DNA from: Sulfitobacter sp. DFL-14
GTDB taxonomy: Bacteria; Pseudomonadota; Alphaproteobacteria; Rhodobacterales; Rhodobacteraceae
Reading direction: 5' to 3'
Length of the DNA stretch: 64,000 bases
NCBI RefSeq assembly: GCF_003335585.1
Contig: NZ_QBFD01000022.1
Location: 193,081-257,080, forward strand
Under the pieces are notes generated by a model. That model saw nothing but the letters and a program-made list of their open reading frames with translations, had not been told where the DNA came from and made no database searches. The position numbers were made by a program, and so were the translations under genes. This document shows, piece after piece, positions 22,297-30,426 of this stretch (positions are counted from its first letter, which is position 1; every line of letters begins with the position of its first letter).

Positions 22297-23685
22297 ATGT
22301 CCACCTATGATGTCATCGTAATCGGCTCCGGCCCCGGCGGCTATGTCGCCGCCATCCGCTGTGCGCAGCTGGGCCTGAAGACCGCCTGCGTCGAGGGGCG
22401 CGACACCCTGGGCGGCACCTGCCTGAACGTCGGCTGCATCCCCTCCAAGGCGCTGCTGCATGCCTCCCACATGCTGCATGAGGCGGAACACAACTTTGCC
22501 GAAATGGGTCTCAAGGGCAAAAGCCCCTCGGTCGACTGGAAACAGATGCTGACCTACAAGCAATCCACCATCGACACCAATACCAAGGGCATCGAATTCC
22601 TGTTCAAGAAGAACAAGATCGACTGGCTGAAAGGCTGGGGCAGCATCCCCGAGGCCGGCAAGGTCAAGGTCGGCGACGAGGTGCATGAGGCAAAGAACAT
22701 CATCATCGCCACCGGGTCGGAGGCCTCTTCCCTGCCCGGCGTCGAGGTCGACGAGAAAGTCGTCGTCACCTCCACCGGCGCGCTGGAACTGGGCAAGGTG
22801 CCCAAGAAGATGGTGGTCATCGGCGCCGGCGTGATCGGGCTGGAGCTGGGCAGCGTCTATGCGCGCCTGGGCTCGGAAGTCACCGTGGTGGAATTCCTCG
22901 ATGCGATCACACCGGGCATGGACCCGGAGGTGCAGAAGACCTTCCAGCGGATGCTGAAAAAGCAGGGGCTGGAATTCATCATGGGGGCCGCCGTGCAGAA
23001 GACCGAGGCGACCAAGACCAAGGCCAAGGTGCATTACAAGCTGCGCAAGGACGACAGCGAACATGTGATCGACGCCGATGTGGTGCTGCTCGCCACCGGG
23101 CGCAAACCCTATCACGACGGTGCGGGCCTCGATGCCCTGGGCATCGAGATGACCAAGCGCGGCCAGATTGCGGTTGATGACCACTGGGCCACTTCCGTCA
23201 AGGGCATCTATGCCATCGGCGACGTGATCGAAGGCCCGATGCTGGCCCACAAGGCCGAGGACGAGGGCATGGCCGTGGCCGAGGTGATCGCGGGCAAGCA
23301 CGGCCATGTGAACTATGGCGTGATTCCCGGCGTGATCTACACCCACCCCGAGGTCGCATCGGTGGGCGAGACGGAAGCCACGCTCAAGGAAGCGGGCCGC
23401 GCCTATAAGGTCGGCAAGTTCTCCTTCATGGGCAATGCGCGGGCCAAGGCGGTTTTTGCAGGCGACGGTTTCGTCAAGATCATCGTGGACAAGGAGACCG
23501 ACCGCATCCTGGGTGCCCATATCATCGGCCCCGGCGCGGGCGACCTGATCCACGAGGTCTGCGTGGCAATGGAATTCGGCGCCTCGGCGCAGGACCTGGC
23601 GATGACCTGCCACGCGCATCCGACCTATTCCGAAGCGGTCCGCGAGGCCGCGCTGGCCTGCGGGGATGGCCCGATCCACATGTGA
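22297..23685 (+). CDS. lpd: dihydrolipoyl dehydrogenase (E3)
   Basis: A 462-residue flavoprotein disulphide reductase that reoxidises dihydrolipoamide on SucB with NAD. The FAD motif GSGPGG is at 10-15, redox cysteines Cys42 and Cys47 in [13 protein letters not shown], the NAD-binding motif [14 protein letters not shown] near 172, and the C-terminal active-site stretch [14 protein letters not shown] precedes the ATG. It closes the suc cluster, although DUF4440, MAPEG and the small barrel genes intervene after sucB. Confidence 0.97.
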   Translation: MSTYDVIVIGSGPGGYVAAIRCAQLGLKTACVEGRDTLGGTCLNVGCIPSKALLHASHMLHEAEHNFAEMGLKGKSPSVDWKQMLTYKQSTIDTNTKGIEFLFKKNKIDWLKGWGSIPEAGKVKVGDEVHEAKNIIIATGSEASSLPGVEVDEKVVVTSTGALELGKVPKKMVVIGAGVIGLELGSVYARLGSEVTVVEFLDAITPGMDPEVQKTFQRMLKKQGLEFIMGAAVQKTEATKTKAKVHYKLRKDDSEHVIDADVVLLATGRKPYHDGAGLDALGIEMTKRGQIAVDDHWATSVKGIYAIGDVIEGPMLAHKAEDEGMAVAEVIAGKHGHVNYGVIPGVIYTHPEVASVGETEATLKEAGRAYKVGKFSFMGNARAKAVFAGDGFVKIIVDKETDRILGAHIIGPGAGDLIHEVCVAMEFGASAQDLAMTCHAHPTYSEAVREAALACGDGPIHM

Positions 23686-23828
23686 TGTGGCGGGCGCGGC
23701 ACGCGTTGCGCAGGGATATTTTGAGCCAAAAAGAATGGGGGGTGTCGCGACGCCGCCCACTTCTTATGTGCCGATGCCTGCGGCCCTGTCCACGGCTCAA
23801 TCGACCGCCCTGAGCCTTCCTGAACCCC

Positions 23829-23912
23829 GGAGGCGAAGCACAAGCCGGGTATCGCCTGCCCGGGACGGGCGATGCTGGCTTGGCTCACACCACTTTATTT
23901 CTCGACCATGAT
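23829..23912 (-). repeat. intergenic repeat family A, copy 2 (partial, inverted)
   Basis: The reverse complement carries the family-A right half: CATGGTCGAGAAATAAAGTGG, then GCATCGCCCGTCCCGGGCAGGCGA and a CCCGGCTTG end, matching 1523-1598 and 63858-63930. The left half is missing. It lies in the 375-base gap between lpd and the next gene; the remainder of that gap has nothing I can support. Confidence 0.65.
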
Positions 23913-24060
23913 GACACCCATTTCGGAAACACCCGGCCACACCAAATCGCCCCTCCCCGGATCAACAAGTGGCTCTGCCTGATCATGCTGATAAATCAAG
24001 GATTGTATTTTTTTCAGAGTGGATGAAGACTTTCCCAGGCTTGAACGGGAGGGCTTTGAA

Positions 24061-24546
24061 ATGAAACTGACTGCAATTGCAGCTGCCGTGATATGTGCGG
24101 CATCCGCTGTTGATGCACAATCGCTGGAGGCCTGGGGCAGCTCTGACTACTGGGATATCCTGGTTGATCCGACGCTTGGCGACGGGTGCCTGATCCAGTC
24201 GGAATTCGAGGACGGCTCGGTTGTGCGGATCGGATTCAACCGGCGTGACGGGGGCGGATATGTGACGGCCTTTAATACGGCTTGGGGCGATATCGAAGAA
24301 GGAGTCTCTTATCCGGTTCTGTTCTCTCTTGATGGTCAGGACTATGACGCCGATGCGGTTGGCATCTATCTTGCCGATGTGCCGGGGGCTGACATTGAGT
24401 TTGATAACCCCGATTTTCTGCTCGATATTGCCGCGAAAAACACGATGACGCTGTATACCGAACAGGGTGAGGTGATGTCGATTGACCTGACGGGCAGCTA
24501 TCAGGCGCTGGAAGCCGCGATGGTCTGTCAGGAAGAAATGGACTGA
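24061..24546 (+). CDS. exported protein of unknown function
   Basis: A 161-residue protein starting at 24061, where a signal peptide begins (MKLTAIAAAVICAASAVDAQS, cleavage near residue 20). The mature part is acidic with DGCLIQSEFEDGSVVRIGF and GVSYPVLFSLDGQDYDA, and ends with a cysteine (MVCQEEMD) that may pair with Cys42. Similar small periplasmic proteins occur across Rhodobacterales without assigned function. It stands alone downstream of lpd. Confidence 0.65.
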   Translation: MKLTAIAAAVICAASAVDAQSLEAWGSSDYWDILVDPTLGDGCLIQSEFEDGSVVRIGFNRRDGGGYVTAFNTAWGDIEEGVSYPVLFSLDGQDYDADAVGIYLADVPGADIEFDNPDFLLDIAAKNTMTLYTEQGEVMSIDLTGSYQALEAAMVCQEEMD

Positions 24547-24690
24547 GGTGGCCGGGGCGTTGTGACACCCGCAGCCTTTGCCGGTTGCGCCTGTGGCGCG
24601 ACAGTAACCGCACCTGCGCGGGGCGGGGCGCCTGGGGTCAGGCAGCGCAAAAACGGGACCGCAGATGCGCACCCTCTCCAGCATCTCAAA

Positions 24691-24723
24691 GCGCGAAATC
24701 AAGGCCGCAGGCCGCCGCGCATC
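24691..24723 (+). repeat. 33-bp dispersed repeat, copy 2
   Basis: Second copy of the repeat at 8251-8283, one mismatch, same orientation. It is followed by small palindromes of the form ATGCCAAAGGCAT. The 290 bases between 24547 and 24836 contain no gene I can support. Confidence 0.7.
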
Positions 24724-24836
24724 ATGCCAAAGGCATGTCTCCGACATGACGAGCCGTCACTCAGCGCCCTGCGCTGTCAACAACGAAAACCGCTCAGCGT
24801 CAAAGCGTTGCACAGCCCCCTTTGCCAGGGCGCAGG

Positions 24837-25442
24837 CTACCACATCGTCCTGGCGGCCCGTGCCCCCCAGGCGTCGTCATAGGGCGCGCCGCCCTCTTCG
24901 CCGCTGGTCATCTCGGCCAGGATCTCTCCCACGCTTGGCAATCCGGCGCTTTCGTCCACACCGGCCCAGGTGCCTGCCCGCATCAGCGCGCGGGCGCATT
25001 GGGTATAGATCTCGGAGGTGGTGATCACGATCACCGTGGCAGGCTGGCGGCCGGACTTGTCGAAACGCGCGCGCAGATCGGCATCGTCGGTCAGGATCGC
25101 GGTGCCGTTCACCCGCACCACATTGTTCGACCCCGGCACCAGGAACATCAGCGACACCCGGCCATCCACCACGATGTTGCGCAGCGAATCCAGCCGGTTG
25201 TTGCCACGCCAGTCGGGCAGCGCCAGCCGCTGCGGATCCAGTTCCAGCACCACCGGACCATCGTCGCCCCGCGGGCTGCCATCGGTGCCGTCAGGCCCCA
25301 CCGTGGTCAGAATGCAAAGCTTCGACGCCATGATCCATTTGCGGTAGAGCGGCGTCAGCCGGTCCGCCACCTTGCGCAGCGACGGCGCGCCGGGCCTGCC
25401 GTAAAGCGCCTCAAGCGCCGCGATATCTTCAATCCGCCGCAC
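24837..25442 (-). CDS. pyridoxamine 5'-phosphate oxidase family protein
   Basis: A 201-residue split-barrel flavin-binding fold protein. LTPLYRKWIMASKLCILTTVGPDGTDGSPRGD is the typical opening of the PPOX subgroup annotated as MSMEG_1061-like, followed by LPDWRGNNRLDSLRNI and VRVNGTA. Such proteins bind FMN, F420 or haem, and the cofactor cannot be decided here. The 5' end overlaps the acyltransferase gene by 14 bases, so it is the last gene of an ftsE-ftsX-plsC-PPOX operon. Confidence 0.85.
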   Translation of the reverse strand: MRRIEDIAALEALYGRPGAPSLRKVADRLTPLYRKWIMASKLCILTTVGPDGTDGSPRGDDGPVVLELDPQRLALPDWRGNNRLDSLRNIVVDGRVSLMFLVPGSNNVVRVNGTAILTDDADLRARFDKSGRQPATVIVITTSEIYTQCARALMRAGTWAGVDESAGLPSVGEILAEMTSGEEGGAPYDDAWGARAARTMW

Positions 25443-26157
25443 GCCAGCCGGCCTCCTGCAGAAGCGCGTCCGACCGGCCTTCCACCACCTCTTCTAGCCG
25501 CTGCATGAAGGTGGCCCGGTCCAGCCCCGGCGCAATCGGGTCGAGGAATTCGACCACCGCGACCCCCGGCCGCCGGAACAGCCCCCGGCGCGGCCAGAAA
25601 TAGCCCGCGTTGGTCGCCGCCGGGATGCAGGTCTGCTGCAACTGCTCGTAAAGCGCGGCACTGCCGACCTTGTAGGGAATGCGCTTGCCCGGCGCCACGC
25701 GGGTGCCCTGGGAATAGATCACGATCTGCCCCGGCTCGATCTTGCCCGCCTCCACATCCGCGATCATCTTGGCAATCGCCTTGCCGCGTTTGCCCCGGTC
25801 CACCGCGATCATCTGCATCCGCCTGGTGTATTGCCCGATCACCGGGGTCCAGAGGATCTCGCGCTTCATGATGAACTTGGCCCGCGGCAGGGCGTGAAAG
25901 ATCATGATGATGTCGAGGAAGGACTGGTGCTTGGCCGCGATCAGCACCTCATCCTGCGGCACCGGGCCGCGCACTTCGCAGCGCAGCCCGATCAGCCAGC
26001 GCGCCGACCACATGCACCAGGCGGCATAGGTCTTGCAGGCGGTATAGGCGCCCCGTTTGGAGAACATCGCCCAGGGCGCGAAGGCCAGGCCGACAAGCGG
26101 CATCGCCACCGTCACCTGTACCACGTAAAGGATCGACCGTATCCATTGCAGCATCAC
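25429..26157 (-). CDS. plsC: 1-acyl-sn-glycerol-3-phosphate acyltransferase
   Basis: A 242-residue membrane-associated acyltransferase that makes phosphatidic acid from lysophosphatidic acid. The HX4D catalytic box is His77-Asp82 in AAKHQSFLDI. The acceptor-binding motif IYSQGTRVAPGKR near 150 replaces the more usual EGTR with QGTR, a tolerated variation. The N-terminus is hydrophobic. It overlaps ftsX by four bases and the PPOX gene by 14, so lipid synthesis is operonic with the FtsEX pair. Confidence 0.9.
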   Translation of the reverse strand: MMLQWIRSILYVVQVTVAMPLVGLAFAPWAMFSKRGAYTACKTYAAWCMWSARWLIGLRCEVRGPVPQDEVLIAAKHQSFLDIIMIFHALPRAKFIMKREILWTPVIGQYTRRMQMIAVDRGKRGKAIAKMIADVEAGKIEPGQIVIYSQGTRVAPGKRIPYKVGSAALYEQLQQTCIPAATNAGYFWPRRGLFRRPGVAVVEFLDPIAPGLDRATFMQRLEEVVEGRSDALLQEAGWRAAD

Positions 26158-27059
26158 GAAAGCCCTCTCAAGGTGCGCCGTGCCGCGGCCCGCGTCGCGG
26201 CAAAGGCGACGCCCCCCGCCAGCAGCGGAATCAGGAAGGGCAGCAGCCAGTGCAGCCCGCGAAAGCCCAGCCCGGTCAGGAAGCCGCCGGTTTCGGAGGC
26301 GCTGGGCAGCAGCACCACGGCGATCAGGCCCACAACCGTGCCTGCCGCCGCCCCCGAAAGTGCCCGCAGGGTGAAACGGCGGACAAAGGCCTGGGCAATG
26401 TAATCATCGGTGGCACCCACCAGGCGCAGCACCGCGATCACCTGCGCATTGGCGGCAAGGGCGGCCTGTGCGGCAAGGGTGATCATCGCCGCCACCGCCG
26501 CCGCGATCAGCGCGATCGAGACCCAGCCGATCAGCCGCAGCCGCGAGGCCGCCTGCACCAGCGGTTCGCGCCAGCGCCCGTGATCGTCCAGCACCGCACC
26601 GGGCACCTCGGCGGCCAGCCGCAGGCGCAGGCCTGCGGCATCCATGCCGTCGCTGTCCTCGATCACCTCGATCAGCCGCGGCACCGGCAGCGCGTCCAGC
26701 GCCAGGTCAGGGCCGAACCAGGGGGCCAGCAGCGCCTGTTGTTCCGCATCCGTCAGGGCGCGGGCCGTCGCCACCCCCCTGGTGGTTTCCAGAATGCGCA
26801 GCGCCGCTTCGGTCTGGGCCGCGCGCTGGTCCAGCGGGGCCACGATGCGCACGGTGGCGGTGCGGGCAAGCTCCGACCCCCAGCGTTCCGCCAGACGGCC
26901 CGCCGCCAGCGACAGCGCCAGGGCAAAGACCGCAAGAAACGCCATGGCACCGGCCGCGAAAAGGGTCAGCTGCGCGGTGAAGCCCGAGGGCGGGACCACC
27001 CGGTCCGCCTGCCGGTCTCCCGCCAAAAGGGCGCGCAGGCTGCCTGCCCCCGGCTTCAC
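26154..27059 (-). CDS. ftsX: cell division protein FtsX (ABC permease-like)
   Basis: A 301-residue permease-like protein: first helix near 28-50, a periplasmic domain of about 110 residues, then three C-terminal helices (about 175-200, 225-250, 265-290), the FtsX topology. With FtsE it forms the FtsEX complex that activates peptidoglycan hydrolases at the septum. The N-terminus is short and basic (LRALLAGDRQADRVVPP). It overlaps ftsE and plsC by four bases on either side. Confidence 0.88.
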   Translation of the reverse strand: MKPGAGSLRALLAGDRQADRVVPPSGFTAQLTLFAAGAMAFLAVFALALSLAAGRLAERWGSELARTATVRIVAPLDQRAAQTEAALRILETTRGVATARALTDAEQQALLAPWFGPDLALDALPVPRLIEVIEDSDGMDAAGLRLRLAAEVPGAVLDDHGRWREPLVQAASRLRLIGWVSIALIAAAVAAMITLAAQAALAANAQVIAVLRLVGATDDYIAQAFVRRFTLRALSGAAAGTVVGLIAVVLLPSASETGGFLTGLGFRGLHWLLPFLIPLLAGGVAFAATRAAARRTLRGLS

Positions 27060-27733
27060 AGGTCCGCCCCCGCCAGCTGGACGCGGCGGTTTGCGATGCG
27101 CAGCACGCGGGCCTGTACATGCGCCTTGGTGGCGCGGATCAGACTCAGGTCATGGGTGGCAATCAGCACGGTCTTGCCCATCTTGTTCAGCTCGATCAGC
27201 AGCCGCAGCAGGCGCTGGGACATGTCCCAGTCGATGTTGCCCGTGGGCTCGTCCGCCAGCACCACGTCGGGCGACATGATAACGGCACGGGCCAGGGCGG
27301 CGCGCTGGCGTTCGCCGCCCGACAGCTCCGGCGGCAGCGCATTGGCCCGGTTGGTCAGCCCGACCCAGGACATCAGCTCGGCCAGGTCACCGCCCGCGGC
27401 ATCGGCGCTGCGGCCCGAGACGGTCAGCGGCAGGTTGACGTTTTCCGACAGGTCGAGATGGTCGAGAAACTGCACATCCTGATGCACCACGCCGACCCGG
27501 CGGCGCACCATGGCAATGTCATCCCGGCCCAGCCCGCGCACATCCGCCCCGAACAGGCGCACATGGCCCGCCGTGGGCAAGAGCGCACCGTAGCACAGCT
27601 TCATCAGGGTTGTCTTGCCCGCACCCGAAGGGCCGGTCAGGAAATGAAAGGACCCGGGCGCGAGTTTCAGCGTTATATCCGACAGCAATTCGCCGCCGCC
27701 ATAGCTGTAGGCCACATTTTCCAGCTCGATCAC
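27056..27733 (-). CDS. ftsE: cell division ATP-binding protein FtsE
   Basis: A 225-residue ABC ATPase. Walker A GPSGAGKT is at 34-41, the Q-loop in VVHQDVQF, signature LSGGERQR near 138, Walker B VVLADEPTGN and the H-loop in IATHDLSL. It is the first gene of the operon. The 172-base gap separates it from the divergent zinc-ribbon gene, so the two promoters lie there. Confidence 0.92.
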   Translation of the reverse strand: MIELENVAYSYGGGELLSDITLKLAPGSFHFLTGPSGAGKTTLMKLCYGALLPTAGHVRLFGADVRGLGRDDIAMVRRRVGVVHQDVQFLDHLDLSENVNLPLTVSGRSADAAGGDLAELMSWVGLTNRANALPPELSGGERQRAALARAVIMSPDVVLADEPTGNIDWDMSQRLLRLLIELNKMGKTVLIATHDLSLIRATKAHVQARVLRIANRRVQLAGADL

Positions 27734-27905
27734 GCAGGTTCCCCGGGTTTTGTTGACCTGTTGTGCCTGAGCACCGCCGGGGATTCAATGCACCACATCG
27801 GGGCCCGCCGTCGAGATTGCACTTTTCCTGCGGAAATCTTGCACTATGCTGGTCGAAAATGGTTAACGGCCCGAAACGGGACCATGGAGAGCAGCGGGAA
27901 CATCA

Positions 27906-28730
27906 ATGAGGCTGACCTGTCCGAATTGCGATGCACAATATGAAGTGCCCGATGACGTCATGCCGGCAACCGGGCGGGATGTGCAATGTTCCAATTGCGG
28001 CCAGACCTGGTTTCAGCATCACCCGGACCATGCCCCCGAAGAGGTAACCGAAGACGCCGTCGAGGTGCCGCCGCCCGATGCCCCGGCACCGGACGAGGAA
28101 ACCGCACCGCCGCCGCCACCCGCCCGGCCCGCCCCGGCGCCGGAGCGGCGCAAGCTGGATCCGGCGGTGGCCGACATCCTGCGCCAGGAAGCGGAAGCCG
28201 AGCATGAGGCGCGCAAACGCCGCCAGGAGCAGGCGCAGCCGCTGGAAAGCCAGCCCGATCTGGGGCTGGATGTGGCCGACCCCGAAGACGACCGCGAACG
28301 CCGCGCGCTGGAGGCCCGCCGCCGGATGGCGCGGATGCGCGGCGAACCCGAACCGCTGTCAGAGGAAGAGGCCCGCGCCGCCGCCATGTCCTCGCGCCGG
28401 GAACTGCTGCCCGACATCGAAGAGATCAACTCCACCCTGCGCAGCGACCATGAGCGCGGCACACCCCAAAGCGCACCGGGCGAGGCCGATCTGCCGGTCA
28501 CCGCGCGCGGGGGCGGTTTCGGCCGCGGCTTCATGCTGGTGATCCTCTGCGCGGCAATCCTGATTGCCATCTATGTCTTTGCCCCGCAGATCGCCCGCGC
28601 GGTGCCACAGGTGGACCCCTATCTCTCCTCTTATGTCAGCGGCATTGACCAGCTGCGGCTCTGGCTTGACCGGAATGTTCAGGACCTGCTGATCTGGCTG
28701 GATTCACTGGCGGCGCAATCGACGCCCTGA
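27906..28730 (+). CDS. zinc-ribbon (MJ0042-type) membrane protein
   Basis: A 274-residue protein. The N-terminal zinc ribbon has Cys5, Cys8, Cys28 and Cys31 (CPNC...CSNC), typical of the MJ0042 family found beside cell-division and secretion genes. A Pro/Ala/Glu-rich disordered region (about 45-200) follows, then one transmembrane helix (about 208-226) and a short periplasmic tail. The zinc domain is cytoplasmic. It is transcribed divergently from ftsE, the arrangement usually seen in this order. Function is unknown. Confidence 0.85.
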   Translation: MRLTCPNCDAQYEVPDDVMPATGRDVQCSNCGQTWFQHHPDHAPEEVTEDAVEVPPPDAPAPDEETAPPPPPARPAPAPERRKLDPAVADILRQEAEAEHEARKRRQEQAQPLESQPDLGLDVADPEDDRERRALEARRRMARMRGEPEPLSEEEARAAAMSSRRELLPDIEEINSTLRSDHERGTPQSAPGEADLPVTARGGGFGRGFMLVILCAAILIAIYVFAPQIARAVPQVDPYLSSYVSGIDQLRLWLDRNVQDLLIWLDSLAAQSTP

Positions 28731-28856
28731 GGGTGTTTCCGGCTTCCCCTGCCTGAATAATGCCCGTGACGGGCGTTTTGGGCGTGGTGCGGGCCGGAGG
28801 CTCTTGGGCCGGGTCTGATGTTGCACCTCAAACACTTAGCGCAACTGAGAACTATT

Positions 28857-28957
28857 GCGCCCGACCTTAGACCTGAGACACGAATACCCTGCCGCGCCTT
28901 CGGCGCACTCGGCACATTCGTGTCACAGGATGATTCAGATATAAGGTCGAGCGCTTT
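28857..28957 (+). repeat. ~100-bp nested-palindrome repeat, family B, copy 1
   Basis: About 101 bases bounded by terminal inverted repeats GCGCCCGACC and GGTCGAGCGC. Inside are nested inverted segments: CCTGAGACACGAAT with ATTCGTGTCACAGG, and a GCGCC-TTC-GGCGC tip. A near-identical copy lies inverted at 30297-30400, on the other side of the bestrophin gene, and a third is cut by the window end (63964). A long hairpin in DNA or RNA is expected; this resembles a MITE or REP-type element. Confidence 0.8.
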
Positions 28958-29006
28958 ATTGACCCGGGCACGAGCCACCGGCGTTTTCGGGTGACGCGCA
29001 GCCTTC

Positions 29007-29076
29007 CTTCATCAGACTGCCTTCATCAGACTGCCTTCATCAGACTGCCTTCATCAGACTGCCTTCATCAGACTGC
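29007..29076 (+). repeat. five perfect 14-bp tandem repeats
   Basis: Five uninterrupted identical copies of CTTCATCAGACTGC (70 bases). The unit length is not a multiple of three and no gene spans it. Perfect identity implies recent slippage or active turnover. It directly abuts the palindrome at 29078-29109. Confidence 0.95.
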
Positions 29077-29077
29077 C

Positions 29078-29109
29078 GTGATGACATGTCAAAAATGACA
29101 TGTCATCAC
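29078..29109. promoter_or_regulatory. double TGACATGTCA palindrome
   Basis: A perfect 14-bp inverted repeat with AAAA spacer. Each arm also contains the 10-bp palindrome TGACATGTCA (29082-29091 and 29096-29105), so it could be a paired operator or a hairpin. It lies 283 bases before the bestrophin start. No regulator can be assigned. The remaining gap to 29392 has no other feature I can support. Confidence 0.55.
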
Positions 29110-29392
29110 GACACTCTCTGTCACCTCCGGCGCGAGGCGATCAGGTTGCGTCTCGCCCGGGGGGCAGTGCCCGGTGGATTGCCGCGTCGGGCTTTCGTGC
29201 GCCAATCACCTCGCCCCCTGACCAATTGCAAACCGGCCCTTCTCCGGGACAAGGCGCTTTTGCACGCTGCAACGGCGCAACGTGACCCGCCCATCCCCGC
29301 CCCAGCCGTTAAGAAAACCTCACGGGGCACCCCCTTCCAGACCCCGCGTTTCCGCATTTCCCACAGGTAACCCGCCAGGAGACCAGATCAGA

Positions 29393-30298
29393 ATGATTGT
29401 CCGGGACCACCCCTCAACACTGCAGCTGTTTATCGTCATGCAAGGCTCGATCGTGCCAAAGATCATGGGCAAGATCCTGGGCATCGCGGTGCTGACCGGG
29501 CTGGTGCTCTACCTTGACCGATACCATGTCGGCCTGCCCCATATCTCGATCTCGGCCATGGGCATCTTCGGCGTGGCGCTTTCCCTGTTTCTGGGGTTTC
29601 GCAACAATGCCGCCTATGACCGGTGGTGGGAGGCGCGCAAGCTCTGGGGATCCATGATCGCGGATGTGCGCAACCTGGGCCGGCACATGTGCATCTTTGT
29701 CGGCAACGGCACGGACCGCGCGCGCATCCTGTCCTGTGCCGTGGCATTTGCACATCTGCATCGCGGCTATCTGCGGCAGGTGGATACGCGCGGCGATATC
29801 GTCGATTGGGTCGGCGCGAAGAAAGCCGATGCCATGCTTGCACATCAAAACCCCGCTGATGCCGCCCTGCGTTCGATGGCGGACCAGATCGGCAATCTTA
29901 CGGGAAAGGAGGCGATCAGCGGCTTTGGCCAGATGACCATTTCACAGACCCTCTCCTCCCTGGCGCTTGCGCAGGCGGGCTGCGAACGCATCCTGACAAC
30001 ACCGCTGCCCTTCGTCTATTCGCTGCTCATCCGCCGGACGACCTATCTCTATTGCTGGCTGCTGCCCTTTGCCCTGATCGAAGCCACCGGCTGGTTCGCA
30101 CCAATCTTTGCCGCCGTCGTCGCTTACGTCTTTTTCGGCCTGCAGATGGTGACCAATGAACTGGAGCTGCCGTTCCAGAACGTCCACAACGGGCTGCCGC
30201 TGGATGCCATGTGCCGCACCATCGAGATTTCGGTGGCCGAAGCCCTCGAACAACCGGCACCCGAACCGCTCAAGGCCAGCAACTACGTGCTGACCTAA
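29393..30298 (+). CDS. bestrophin-family (UPF0187) channel protein
   Basis: A 301-residue membrane protein; ATG 29393 is preceded by CAGGAGA and gives the usual bacterial bestrophin N-terminus (MIVRDHPSTLQLFIVMQGS). Family landmarks are GFRNNAAYDRWWEARKLWG near 75 and YLYCWLLPFALIEATGWFAP near 222. Bacterial bestrophins form pentameric anion or cation channels. It stands alone, flanked by inverted copies of repeat family B. The downstream copy begins inside its stop codon. Confidence 0.88.
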   Translation: MIVRDHPSTLQLFIVMQGSIVPKIMGKILGIAVLTGLVLYLDRYHVGLPHISISAMGIFGVALSLFLGFRNNAAYDRWWEARKLWGSMIADVRNLGRHMCIFVGNGTDRARILSCAVAFAHLHRGYLRQVDTRGDIVDWVGAKKADAMLAHQNPADAALRSMADQIGNLTGKEAISGFGQMTISQTLSSLALAQAGCERILTTPLPFVYSLLIRRTTYLYCWLLPFALIEATGWFAPIFAAVVAYVFFGLQMVTNELELPFQNVHNGLPLDAMCRTIEISVAEALEQPAPEPLKASNYVLT

Positions 30299-30400
30299 AG
30301 CGCCCGACCCTATATCTGAATCATCCTGTGACACGAATGTCCCGAGAGCGCCGCAGGCGCGGCAGGGTATTCGTGTGTCAGGTTTAAGGTCGGGCGCTTT
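30297..30400 (-). repeat. ~100-bp nested-palindrome repeat, family B, copy 2 (inverted)
   Basis: The reverse complement of copy 1 with few changes: terminal AAAGCGCCCGACC and GGTCGGGCGCTTT are a perfect 13-bp inverted repeat here, with the nested ACACGAAT/ATTCGTGT and GCGCC/GGCGC arms inside. It overlaps the bestrophin TAA and ends 26 bases from the convergent DUF4175 stop, so it may work as a bidirectional terminator. Confidence 0.8.
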
Positions 30401-30426
30401 AGGTTCAGGCCCCGTCCGAACCCGCG

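Noticed and set aside
29007..29076. CRISPR or VNTR within a gene
   Set aside because: The 14-bp units have no spacers and no gene covers them; they are a plain tandem repeat.
28857..30400. Composite transposon carrying the bestrophin gene
   Set aside because: The inverted elements have no transposase gene and no visible target-site duplication; only a MITE-like or REP-like status can be suggested.
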